A DNA stretch of 64,000 bases from UBA4421 sp028228615 (GTDB taxonomy: Bacteria > Pseudomonadota > Gammaproteobacteria > Pseudomonadales > Azotimanducaceae), in the NCBI GenBank assembly GCA_028228615.1, contig JAOJBS010000004.1:1-64000 (forward strand), read 5' to 3'. A model generated the notes under the pieces. That model was not told the origin of the DNA, searched no databases, and was given only the letters and a program-made list of their open reading frames with translations. The position numbers and the translations under genes are program-made. Position 1 is the stretch's first letter, and each line of letters starts with the position of its first letter. This document shows, piece after piece, positions 9,698-17,506 of this stretch.

Positions 9698-11290
9698 TTA
9701 GTGCTCACGCGTTTTACTGAAGTTAATGTCTGGCCAGCGGTCCTGAATGACACTGAGATTGACTCTACTTGTGGCTAAGTAAGTCAAGTATCCACCGCCA
9801 TCTATCGCAAGATTTTCTTGATTCTTATTGCGGAAATCAGCAAGCATTTTTTCGTCCTCACACTGTATCCAGCGCGCGGTAAAAATAGTTGAGTTCTCCC
9901 AAATACACTCAGCCCTATATTCGTCTCGTAGACGAAATGAGACTAAGTCGAACTGCAGCACGCCCACTGCGCCAACAACAATTTCATTCTTCGACAATGG
10001 GATAAAGGCTTGGGTCGCGCCCTCCTCTGCCAACTGCTTAACACCTTTCTCAAGCTGTTTTCCACGCAATGGATCTTTGACTCTCACACGCCTAAACATC
10101 TCTGGCGCAAAGTTGGGAATACCAATAAATTCGTGCTTTTCGCCTTCCGAGAAAGCATCGCCAATTTGAATAGTGCCGTGATTATGCAAACCAATAATGT
10201 CGCCGGCAAAAGCCTCTTCGGTATGCACTCGGTCACCGGCCATAAAAGTCACTGCATCGGCAATCTTAATGTCTTTATTGGTACGCAGATGACGCATCTT
10301 CATACCTTGACGGTAGGTGCCGGAACACACACGCATAAAGGCAATACGGTCTCTGTGCTTGGGATCCATATTCGCCTGTATCTTAAAAACAAAACCGCTG
10401 AACTTCTCTTCCGAAGGCAATACTTCCCGCGCCTGCGTCATTCTAGGTTGGGGCGAGGGGGCCTGTTCAACAAACCCATCAAGCATTTGTCTAACACCAA
10501 AATTTCCTAACGCGGTACCAAAGTAGACTGGGCTAACCGTGGCGTTTTCAAAGTCTTCTTGGTTGTACTCATGGCTCGCGCCGCGGACCAACTCAATTTC
10601 ATCAACGTAATCTGCGTGCTCTAAGCCTAGGTATTCTTTCGCTTCATCACTCTCAAGTCCTTCTATCACCCTGTAAGGAAAAATATGATGCCCTTGGCTT
10701 TTAGCAAAGCAAACAATGCGATCGTCTGCTAACTGGTAAATACCTTTAAAATGCTGACCCATACCAATGGGCCAATTCATGGGTGCGCATTGAATCTGCA
10801 AAATATCTTCAATTTCGTCTAATACTTCTATCGGATCTCTGATTTCGCGATCTAATTTGTTGATAAAGGTGACAATGGGCGTGTCACGCAGACGACATAC
10901 TTCCATGAGCTTAATGGTACGCGGCTCTACACCCTTGGCACCGTCAATGACCATTAAGGCGGAATCCACAGCCGTGAGCGTTCTGTAAGTGTCTTCAGAA
11001 AAGTCCTCGTGCCCCGGCGTATCGAGCAGGTTCACCGTACGCCCCTCATAGGGAAACTGCATTACCGACGTGGTCACCGAGATGCCACGCTCTTGCTCCA
11101 TGGTCATCCAGTCAGAGGTCGCATGTCTGTCGGATTTTCTGGATTTCACCGTACCCGCCAATTTAATGGCGTTGCCAAATAACAGCAGTTTCTCAGTGAT
11201 CGTGGTCTTACCCGCATCTGGGTGGGAAATTATCGCAAAGGTGCGTCTTTTTTTAACATGCTCAATACTCAAAACATCTGCCTTTGTCAT
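9698..11290 (-). CDS. prfC: Peptide chain release factor 3
   Basis: RF3 is a translational GTPase that removes RF1/RF2 from the ribosome after peptide release. The 530-residue product has Walker A HPDAGKTT, switch II DTPGHEDFSEDTYRTL, NKLDRE and the RF3-specific C-terminal domain, and its length matches E. coli RF3 (about 530). The open frame continues 21 codons upstream to 11353, but ATG 11290 (MTKADVLSIEHVKKRRTFAI) fits the family N-terminus. No clear Shine-Dalgarno precedes it. A SirB1-family gene follows. Confidence 0.95.
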   Translation of the reverse strand: MTKADVLSIEHVKKRRTFAIISHPDAGKTTITEKLLLFGNAIKLAGTVKSRKSDRHATSDWMTMEQERGISVTTSVMQFPYEGRTVNLLDTPGHEDFSEDTYRTLTAVDSALMVIDGAKGVEPRTIKLMEVCRLRDTPIVTFINKLDREIRDPIEVLDEIEDILQIQCAPMNWPIGMGQHFKGIYQLADDRIVCFAKSQGHHIFPYRVIEGLESDEAKEYLGLEHADYVDEIELVRGASHEYNQEDFENATVSPVYFGTALGNFGVRQMLDGFVEQAPSPQPRMTQAREVLPSEEKFSGFVFKIQANMDPKHRDRIAFMRVCSGTYRQGMKMRHLRTNKDIKIADAVTFMAGDRVHTEEAFAGDIIGLHNHGTIQIGDAFSEGEKHEFIGIPNFAPEMFRRVRVKDPLRGKQLEKGVKQLAEEGATQAFIPLSKNEIVVGAVGVLQFDLVSFRLRDEYRAECIWENSTIFTARWIQCEDEKMLADFRNKNQENLAIDGGGYLTYLATSRVNLSVIQDRWPDINFSKTREH

Positions 11291-11904
11291 ATTCTGTTTA
11301 TATATTGTTTTAGATCCAAGCCTAGGCACGGCTAAGGGATTAAGCGCGCCCATTCACTGATCAAATTGAAGCCGCCAATTGTATAGCCTTATCAGTAACC
11401 GTGTCAGATTTTCCATAGCAAAGCCCGAACATCAGCAATTTTCATATACACCAAACTAAAACCATAAAGTTGGGATTGAAAAGCTCCAGCCAGAAAGCCA
11501 ACGTTGAAAAGATCTCTAAATCGTCGTTTACCCCAATGAGAACCACCAAAAATATACAAACCTGCACCAAACTTGCTCCTCTAAATTTAGCCGCCTCGCC
11601 AAAAACGCTACCGCTGAGGCAAAACGAAATATCCGCCGCTACCACTTGTGGCAATTCTTACCTCTACTGTCGCCTAGGAGCTACCGTCAATCGACTGGTT
11701 AAATAAATGTCGATTAATTTAGTGAATAGTCCAGAAACATGATGGTGGAACGAACACTCTCTCAAAGTTGATTTTTTCGCATCAGATAAACGTGAACTTG
11801 TTAAGTCTCAATGCAACAAAAGTTGGGTAGACAACAGGTAAATCGACGGAAGTTGAATAGACGGAAGTTGAACCTAAAAGCTAAACCTAAAAAGGATGAC
11901 AATT
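11291..11904. other. Intergenic region upstream of the bufferin operon
   Basis: About 610 bp separate the prfC start from the bufferin precursor gene. Two overlapping short frames (11470-11706 plus, 11442-11654 minus) show no recognisable protein features or good ribosome sites. The right end, just before the precursor gene, holds direct repeats (listed separately) and probably the operon's control region. I could not identify a convincing sigma-70 promoter by eye. Confidence 0.5.
11845..11892 (+). promoter_or_regulatory. Paired direct repeats directly upstream of bufA
   Basis: The 13-mer GACGGAAGTTGAA occurs at 11845-11857 and 11860-11872 (period 15), followed by AACCTAAAA at 11871-11879 and 11884-11892 (period 13). 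The repeats end next to the AAGGA ribosome site of bufA. They could be an activator or anti-sigma-controlled promoter element, or only replication-slippage products like others in this window. Confidence 0.45.
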
Positions 11905-12366
11905 GTGAATACACAAATGAAAACTAAATTGACCGGCATCGCATTAGCCGTAGCAGCTGCTGGGTTAGTAGGCTGTGAGTCTTCTGGATCTTCTTCAGCG
12001 GCGGCATCAGCAAGCAACTCAAGTGATCTTGTGCATTGCTACGGTGTGAACGCATGTAACGGTCACAACGACTGTAAAACTGCGAGCAACGCCTGTAAGG
12101 GTCAAGGCGCATGTAAAGGCCAAGGCTTCGTAGCACTGCCATCTAAGGCATGTGCTGACGTTGGCGGCGAGCGCAGAGACGACTGGAGTGGCAGCATTGC
12201 TTCTGCAGACCTTTCTCATTGCTATGGTGTCAACGTTTGTGGCGGCCACAACGATTGCAAGACAGCTGGTAATGCCTGTAAAGGACAAGCTGGATGCAAA
12301 GGACAAGGTTTTGTTGCAGCTCCTGCTAAAGCCTGTGCTGATATCGGCGGCAAGGTTGGCGCTTAA
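11905..12366 (+). CDS. BufA-type bufferin precursor, two Cys-rich domains, lipoprotein signal
   Basis: This is the precursor of a bufferin, a ribosomally made copper-binding peptide whose cysteines are modified by an MNIO enzyme. I chose GTG 11905 because AAGGA lies 8 bases upstream; ATG 11896 and 11917 are alternatives. The 153-residue product has a hydrophobic signal ending in the lipobox LVGC (Cys24). Two copies of a 61-residue unit follow, each with six cysteines in the pattern HCYGVNxCxGHNDCKTAxNACKGQxxCKGQGFV...KAC (Cys 45, 51, 57, 64, 70, 83 and 106, 112, 118, 125, 131, 144). It fits the BufA2-like group. Typical members have a single unit and an ordinary Sec signal. The MNIO gene follows with an apparent overlap. 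Confidence 0.82.
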   Translation: MNTQMKTKLTGIALAVAAAGLVGCESSGSSSAAASASNSSDLVHCYGVNACNGHNDCKTASNACKGQGACKGQGFVALPSKACADVGGERRDDWSGSIASADLSHCYGVNVCGGHNDCKTAGNACKGQAGCKGQGFVAAPAKACADIGGKVGA

Positions 12367-13267
12367 TAGCGGCCCAACGACTCCGACCAGTAGCTCTGCT
12401 ACTGGCCGGAATCTCTCGTCCAACAAAAAAAACGCTAAGCCCTACCTCGGATTTGGTCTTGGCTTAAGAACCGAACACTTTCAAGAAGTCATTGATTCTG
12501 AACCGGCTGTTGATTGGTTCGAAATTATTTCCGAAAACTTTATGGTAAAAGGCGGCAAGCCTAAATATTACCTACACAAAATTCGTGAACGCTACCCTAT
12601 GGTCATGCACGGTGTTTCGCTGTCCATCGGCACCACCGACCCAATCAACTTTGACTACCTGCGCAGCCTGAAAACTCTGGCCAACGAAGTACAGCCTGAG
12701 TGGTTATCAGATCACCTATGTTGGACTCAACATGGCGGCATCAATAGTCACGACCTTTTGCCACTGCCCTATACAGAGGAAGCGCTCGAGCACGTAAGCG
12801 CCCGGATCAGCGCCACCCAAGATTTCCTTGGCCAACAAATACTTATAGAAAATGTGTCCAGCTACCTCACTTACAATGACTCTTCAATTAGCGAGTGGGA
12901 ATTTTTATCGGCTGTGGCGGAAAAAGCCGATTGCCTGATTTTGCTAGATCTAAACAACATCTACGTCAGTGCACGGAATCACGATTTCAATGCAGAGGAA
13001 TATTTAAATGGTATTGATCCGGCAAGAGTTCAACAATTTCACCTTGCCGGCCATACCGACTATGGCGATTACGTCATCGACACTCATGATCATGATGTGG
13101 TGGATTCAGTCTGGGACCTCTACGCAAAGGCTGTCCACCGTTTTGGCCCGGTCAGTACAATGATCGAGAGAGATGACAACATTCCACCACTTGCTGATTT
13201 GATCAGTGAATTAGACATGGCCAGAACCATCGCCAATGACAGCCCTCTTCATCTGCAAGTACAATAG
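12356..13267 (+). CDS. bufB: MNIO (DUF692) bufferin-modifying enzyme BufB
   Basis: A multinuclear non-heme iron oxygenase (DUF692) that in characterised bufferin systems converts precursor cysteines to heterocycles such as 5-thiooxazole. Metal-ligand motifs of the TIM-barrel family are present: HGVSLSIG (about residue 85), WLSDHLCWT, LIENVSSY, LLDLNNIYVSA, FHLAGHTD, DTHDHDV and MIERDDNIP. Domain similarity begins at PYLGFGLGLR, and no ATG or GTG lies in frame between the bufA stop and that point. TTG 12356, overlapping the end of bufA by 11 bases, is the nearest usable start (303 residues) and suggests translational coupling. The open frame further upstream is bufA read in another frame. bufC follows after 22 bp. 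Confidence 0.88.
   Translation: MALNSGPTTPTSSSATGRNLSSNKKNAKPYLGFGLGLRTEHFQEVIDSEPAVDWFEIISENFMVKGGKPKYYLHKIRERYPMVMHGVSLSIGTTDPINFDYLRSLKTLANEVQPEWLSDHLCWTQHGGINSHDLLPLPYTEEALEHVSARISATQDFLGQQILIENVSSYLTYNDSSISEWEFLSAVAEKADCLILLDLNNIYVSARNHDFNAEEYLNGIDPARVQQFHLAGHTDYGDYVIDTHDHDVVDSVWDLYAKAVHRFGPVSTMIERDDNIPPLADLISELDMARTIANDSPLHLQVQ
12383..12409 (+). promoter_or_regulatory. Hairpin at the bufA/bufB junction
   Basis: CCAGTAGC (12387-12394), loop TCT and GCTACTGG (12398-12405) form a perfect 8-bp stem, extended past one A/C mismatch by CCG/CGG. It lies 17-43 bases after the bufA stop, has no T tract, and is followed by an A8 run at 12425-12432. It may stabilise or partially separate the precursor message from the enzyme message, as is common in RiPP operons. 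Confidence 0.6.
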
Positions 13268-13289
13268 TTAGGCCCTCGACAAACAGAAC

Positions 13290-14066
13290 ATGTTAGAACA
13301 AAAGCAAAACCAACTCATGGCTTACTTGCGTAATGAAGAGAGCCAAATTGAAGCACATATTGCTGATCAAGGCGGCGTAGCCATTGAAGTGCGCCTAGGC
13401 ATATATAGAAATGCTTACAACATGCGCTTAAGAGAATCGATAGAAGTAGACCACCCTGTTTTAGGCGGTTACCTTGGCGATGATTTGTTCGACCTAATGG
13501 CCACTGAGTATGTTAAGCACTGTCCCTCATCACGTACGTCATTGCGCCACTTCGCAGACCAATTACCGAGATTCTTGGCGCGCACAGAGCCCTTTTGCGA
13601 ACACCGGCAAATTCCTGAACTGGCTAGATTTGAGAGGTTGTTAATGACTGCCTTCGATGCAGCTGAGGCAAATAGAGTAGCCAAAGAGGCGTTAGCTGAA
13701 CTCCCGGTAGAGGAGTGGCCGGACACAACCCTACGCTTTCATCCAAGCATGCAAATCTTCAGTACGCAGTGGAATGTTGTGGAAATGTGGCAAGCCATAC
13801 GCGAGGAGCGAGAGCCCCCTCCGCCAATTGAGCGCACAAACCATTGGTTAGTGTGGCGAAACTCAAAACGGCTAACAGAATTTGCTTCCATTACCGGTTT
13901 AGAAGCTGAGCTACTGCAAAGAGCGCTTCAAGGCAAAAACTTAGCCGAACTCTGTGAATTTTTGGCAGAGCACCTCGAAGAAAACAGAGTGGCTGAAACC
14001 TTCCTGCAGATCATGCGTTCTTGGCTAGGCAAAGGCACTATTACCTCGCTGCACTTAGCGACATAG
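13290..14066 (+). CDS. bufC: BufC partner protein (DUF2063 N-terminal domain)
   Basis: A 258-residue DUF2063-type protein (often annotated as putative DNA-binding) that accompanies MNIO enzymes and is thought to help recognise the precursor. The N-terminal hallmark RLGIYRNAYNMRLRESIEVDHPVLGGYLGDDLF is present, followed by a C-terminal region with LVWRNSKRLTEF and LLQRALQGKNLAELCEFL. It sits 22 bp after bufB in the order bufA-bufB-bufC. No DoxX-type membrane gene, frequent in these loci, follows; the next gene (rimI) is convergent 80 bp away. DNA binding is not supported by anything visible here. Confidence 0.85.
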   Translation: MLEQKQNQLMAYLRNEESQIEAHIADQGGVAIEVRLGIYRNAYNMRLRESIEVDHPVLGGYLGDDLFDLMATEYVKHCPSSRTSLRHFADQLPRFLARTEPFCEHRQIPELARFERLLMTAFDAAEANRVAKEALAELPVEEWPDTTLRFHPSMQIFSTQWNVVEMWQAIREEREPPPPIERTNHWLVWRNSKRLTEFASITGLEAELLQRALQGKNLAELCEFLAEHLEENRVAETFLQIMRSWLGKGTITSLHLAT

Positions 14067-14146
14067 CAAAAACTGAAAACACCCGTCAACCAATTTCCAG
14101 TCGGCGCACCCTTCCTTGGCAACCGGCGATGACACAAAAAGAGTGT

Positions 14147-14632
14147 CTATAGTTCTGCGGCCTCTTGAATATCCAACTTAGCCAAGTCTAACCCCATCAC
14201 AACGGCATCTTCCCTGCCCAGCAACGAAGGGTAATAGTCCCGCCGTAAGCCGATTCTGCTAAATCCTACGGACTCATAAAGAGACAGCGCCACGAGGTTG
14301 CCCGACCGCACTTCCAAAAACATCCCCTGGGCGTTTTGCCTTACCCCCCAAGTAATTACCCAGTGTAGCCAACGCCGCCCTAAACCTAAGCCTTGGAACT
14401 GAGGGTCTATGGCAATATTCAATAGATGCGCTTCATCAGCAGCCGCGCTTAACATAGCGTAACCAATAAGCTGGGTTTCATTAAGTACCACCTGGCAGAC
14501 ATAGCCTTTTGCTGCAGCGTCTAGGCAGTCAACAAATCTTTTCTCCGTCCAGGGATTTTGGTGCGCCGCGTTTTCAATGGCCAGTACTTCAACCAAATCG
14601 GCTACCAACATCGGGCGATGGCTCAACTTCAT
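14147..14632 (-). CDS. rimI: Ribosomal protein S18-alanine N-acetyltransferase
   Basis: A 161-residue GNAT acetyltransferase that acetylates the N-terminal alanine of ribosomal protein S18. The family features are seen: IENAAHQNPWTEKRFVDCL at the N-terminus, the acetyl-CoA loop QFQGLGLGRRWL and the C-terminal LYESVGFSRIGLRRDYY. The ATG directly abuts the TAG stop of the holD-like gene upstream, the same pairing as holD-rimI in E. coli, so the two are surely cotranscribed. Confidence 0.92.
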   Translation of the reverse strand: MKLSHRPMLVADLVEVLAIENAAHQNPWTEKRFVDCLDAAAKGYVCQVVLNETQLIGYAMLSAAADEAHLLNIAIDPQFQGLGLGRRWLHWVITWGVRQNAQGMFLEVRSGNLVALSLYESVGFSRIGLRRDYYPSLLGREDAVVMGLDLAKLDIQEAAEL

Positions 14633-15355
14633 CTAAAGACGCCCGAGTTCACCCCAGAGCTTTTCTTTGGCAAGAGCATTGGTAGCAAGCTCTGCTAGAT
14701 CCGGTACTTCTACAAAGCGCGAGGTTGCGCTGGGCAGCCACGGTTTCAGAGCCTTCATGGCCCCAGCACTGAACAAGCCTAGGCCTTCAGGGGATGTTAA
14801 TCCGTGCTTGTCTAGGAAGGCCGCTACTGCGCGCTCTGGCGTACCGCTTGTCGCGACAACTGGCCATTGAAACTCGCTCAGCAGAGACTTTTTGCTGGCG
14901 TCAAACTCGCCATTGGTGACACTCCAATTAAGAAACAACAGCAGGTCTTGAACAAAGGATTGGCTGGGTCCACCAATAGGCGCTTCACTGATGTAGAGCA
15001 CATTAGCCTTTTTCGCGAAATAAAGATGGATTCGATCTGCTTGCAATACTTCAGGCGCGTCAACAGGCGGCGTGTCAGTAGAGGGCGCTTGCACCGCGTT
15101 AACTTGATCTGGTTTAGCCCTTTGCGCGCCCACCGCACCATGTCCATTTACTTCGGCTAAGCTCGCCTTAATTTCGGCAAGGGACGGTTGGCTCCCAGCT
15201 GCGGCAGGTACTTGCCCTGCGTCGCCGCTTACCGCTGCATCAGTAACCATTGGATTGGAAGATCGAGAGGTCCAAACATCAATACCCATATCTACAAGCA
15301 TACGTCTCTGCCGGTCAGGCATTTGCTGGTGCGATTGAGGTGAGTCTAATGACAT
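14633..15355 (-). CDS. HolD-like protein (DNA polymerase III psi subunit candidate)
   Basis: This 240-residue protein is adjacent to rimI, where E. coli has holD. The N-terminus (RRMLVDMGIDVWTSR) resembles the clamp-loader-binding peptide of psi. The C-terminus (WPVVATSGTPERAVAAFL ... PDLAELATNALAKEKLWGEL) follows the HolD pattern. It is much longer than E. coli HolD (137 residues) because of a low-complexity Ala/Pro/Asp linker at about residues 45-110. Assignment rests on weak similarity plus context. If right, it links the clamp loader to SSB during replication. Confidence 0.65.
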   Translation of the reverse strand: MSLDSPQSHQQMPDRQRRMLVDMGIDVWTSRSSNPMVTDAAVSGDAGQVPAAAGSQPSLAEIKASLAEVNGHGAVGAQRAKPDQVNAVQAPSTDTPPVDAPEVLQADRIHLYFAKKANVLYISEAPIGGPSQSFVQDLLLFLNWSVTNGEFDASKKSLLSEFQWPVVATSGTPERAVAAFLDKHGLTSPEGLGLFSAGAMKALKPWLPSATSRFVEVPDLAELATNALAKEKLWGELGRL

Positions 15356-15450
15356 GGGTGTTTCCGATTGCTAAGGCCTAGATATTAACCCAAGCAAAAT
15401 TGTACTGGGAAAGAAATTCGCGTGTTAGGCAATATGTCTTATCTTCCAAC

Positions 15451-15480
15451 CACAATAAAAGCAATCACAATAAAAGCAAT
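15451..15480. repeat. 15-bp tandem repeat, two copies
   Basis: CACAATAAAAGCAAT occurs twice back to back (15451-15465 and 15466-15480) in the 180-bp gap between the holD-like gene start and the msrQ end. No gene lies here. Confidence 0.8.
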
Positions 15481-15538
15481 CATCCGCTACATCTGCGTAT
15501 CTCTTTAGCGCGACACTCACGGCGCGCGCCAGGCATTA

Positions 15539-16159
15539 TTAAGTAGCGGCACTGCGAGACGTTCTAACTTGGTAAACACGCTCTCCAAGCAAAATTGCAA
15601 ACCAAAGAATATACAATGCTATATCCCCAAAGCCGTCTTTTCTCAGCCATATCAAATGCAGCAGCGCTAATGGAACAACTAGATATATCACTTTGTGCAA
15701 GCGCAGCCAGTTTTGCCCCAAACGTCGACGCCACCCCTTTGTCGAGGTTACCGCCATTACCAAAAGCCCAAAAAATCCAGCAATGCCGGCGGTAATGTAT
15801 GTGCGTTCAACAAAATCTTCTAGCAGCAACTGCCAGGAAGATTCCACATACAGCACGATATAGGCAAGCAAGTGCAGAGCCACATACGCAAAAGCAAATA
15901 GGCCCATCATGCGGCGGCTTCGCGCCAATAGGGGCTGTTTAAACATGCGCCGAACCGGGGTAACGCTGAATGCGACAAGCAGCATAATCATGGACCATTC
16001 GCCCAAGTAATGAAGCAACCCTTCAGCAGGCTCCGGGCCTAATCCAGAGGTAGGTTGCGCTATTTCTAGGGCGATTAGGTAAACAAGCCAAGCAAAAGGC
16101 GCGCTGGCGAGCACCGCTAAGGCAAGTTTCGGAGTGTTATTTGGCCGAGTTTTCGTCAT
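15539..16159 (-). CDS. msrQ: MsrQ, heme-binding membrane subunit of the periplasmic Met-sulfoxide reductase
   Basis: MsrQ is the inner-membrane heme b protein that feeds electrons to the periplasmic molybdoenzyme MsrP, which repairs oxidised methionines. The 206-residue product has about six hydrophobic segments of the ferric-reductase-like type, with conserved histidines in LLHYLGEWSM, ALHLLAYIVLY and LRLHKVIYLVVPLALLHLIW. ATG 16159 is preferred; GTG 16162 directly precedes it. msrP is the upstream gene, 94 bp away on the same strand. Confidence 0.93.
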   Translation of the reverse strand: MTKTRPNNTPKLALAVLASAPFAWLVYLIALEIAQPTSGLGPEPAEGLLHYLGEWSMIMLLVAFSVTPVRRMFKQPLLARSRRMMGLFAFAYVALHLLAYIVLYVESSWQLLLEDFVERTYITAGIAGFFGLLVMAVTSTKGWRRRLGQNWLRLHKVIYLVVPLALLHLIWLRKDGFGDIALYILWFAILLGERVYQVRTSRSAAT

Positions 16160-16253
16160 CACCTGTTACACCTTAAGCCAGATATCAACGTCCTTCGCCA
16201 CAAAACTAGCAAAGAGCTCGCAAAAAATTCACAAAAGACTGGCCAAAAACTGA

Positions 16254-17174
16254 TCAGAAAAACTTTCTAAGGTCCATGCCCTTGTAGAGGTGAGCCACCT
16301 CTTCAGCGTAACCGTTGAAAGGCAGCGTTGGACGGCGGTTAGTATTGAATAACGTACTCGGTAAACGTCGCTCCCTGGCTTGGCTCCATCGTGGATGGGA
16401 AACCGCAGGATTGACGTTGGCATAAAACCCATACTCACTGGCCTGCAATTGCTGCCAAGTGTTAAGGGGTTCTTTATCCGTAAAACGAATGCTGACAATG
16501 GACTTAACGCTTTTGAAACCGTATTTCCACGGCACCATCAAACGCCAAGGAGCACCATTTTGATTAGGCAGCTCTTTGCCAAACACACCCGTAACCATAA
16601 TGCTCAACGGGTTATAAGCTTCATCCATACGTAGGCCTTCGGTATAGGGCCAGTCGATACTTGAGAAAAACGAGCTTTGACCCGGCATTTCCTCAGGTCG
16701 AACCAAGGTCTTGAACTCAACGTATTTGGCATTGCCTGTGGGTTCAAATTGCTCAAGAATTTTCTTTAATGAGACGCCCATCCATGGCACCACCATGGAC
16801 CAAGCTTCTACACAGCGAAATCTATAAATGCGCTCTTGCGCAGTCATGCCTTTCATAATGTCTTCAAAGGCAAAGTCACCGGTCTTCTTAGCTTCACCGG
16901 AGACATTCACCGTCCAAGGATCTGTAGTCAGTGTATGAGCGTTTTCAAATGGGTCGCTTTTGTCCGTACCAAACTCATAGAAATTGTTGAATTGAGTGAC
17001 GATGTCTTCTGGCGTAATTTCATCATCCTCCTGCAAACCGGCTTGAGCCGAGCCCAATAAGCTTGAACCGGCAATCAGTGCGGCACTTTGCCCCATAAAT
17101 TTTCGGCGGTTCATATAGGTGGTTTCAGAAATGATTTCAGATGTGGGGATTTTTGGAGATTTACCTATCAGCAT
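16254..17174 (-). CDS. msrP: MsrP, periplasmic protein-methionine-sulfoxide reductase catalytic subunit
   Basis: MsrP (YedY) is a molybdopterin enzyme exported folded by the Tat system that reduces methionine sulfoxide in envelope proteins. The 306-residue precursor has a twin-arginine signal (NRRKFMGQSAALIAGSSLLGSAQA). The molybdenum ligand Cys lies in YRFRCVEAWSMVVPW, and PWKYGFKSVKSIV occurs in the C-terminal half. The about 20 residues before the RR motif match the long N-region seen in E. coli. The order pssA-msrP-msrQ downstream of the ilv genes is the same as in Pseudomonas. Confidence 0.95.
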   Translation of the reverse strand: MLIGKSPKIPTSEIISETTYMNRRKFMGQSAALIAGSSLLGSAQAGLQEDDEITPEDIVTQFNNFYEFGTDKSDPFENAHTLTTDPWTVNVSGEAKKTGDFAFEDIMKGMTAQERIYRFRCVEAWSMVVPWMGVSLKKILEQFEPTGNAKYVEFKTLVRPEEMPGQSSFFSSIDWPYTEGLRMDEAYNPLSIMVTGVFGKELPNQNGAPWRLMVPWKYGFKSVKSIVSIRFTDKEPLNTWQQLQASEYGFYANVNPAVSHPRWSQARERRLPSTLFNTNRRPTLPFNGYAEEVAHLYKGMDLRKFF

Positions 17175-17502
17175 TGCTTTTTTTCCTCTGATATTAACTA
17201 GGCTTGAATAACTCGTTTAGCCATATCGCAGAGAGGTTTTTTTAAATCTCGAGCGCAGGCGATACTTTTTTCCAATTACAGGCTTATCTATAAACCTGCT
17301 CGCGATGCCTCTCTCGCCCGCTGTTTTGGCCTCAATAGTGGGCCTTATTTTTCTTATAGCGTCATATATGGCCTTACATGGCCTTGTTATGACTCGTTAT
17401 ATCCTTTAACTGATGCTTTTAATTGAGACTCTCATTGATGCTTTGTTCAAAGTCATTTTTGGACGCCCCAAACTTCTCAAACAAACTTCTCAAACAGACT
17501 TC
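17175..17502. other. Intergenic region between pssA and msrP
   Basis: The 328-bp gap has no gene. It contains ATGGCCTT twice with period 10 (17368-17375, 17378-17385), the 13-bp tandem repeats listed separately at its right edge, and presumably the msrP promoter, which I could not place with confidence. Confidence 0.5.
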
Positions 17503-17506
17503 TCAA
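17472..17506. repeat. 13-bp tandem repeats at the 3' end of pssA
   Basis: ACTTCTCAA recurs at 17472-17480, 17485-17493 and 17498-17506 (period 13, with flanking CAAA/CAGA partly conserved). The last copy covers the pssA stop codon. Confidence 0.8.

Noticed and set aside
11470..11706. Open frame of 78 codons upstream of bufA
   Set aside because: No ribosome site, domain or compositional support, and a minus-strand frame of similar length overlaps it.
12152..12355. Upstream extension of the MNIO reading frame into bufA
   Set aside because: It is the second bufferin unit read in another frame; the bufA frame has the conserved cysteine pattern and a proper signal.
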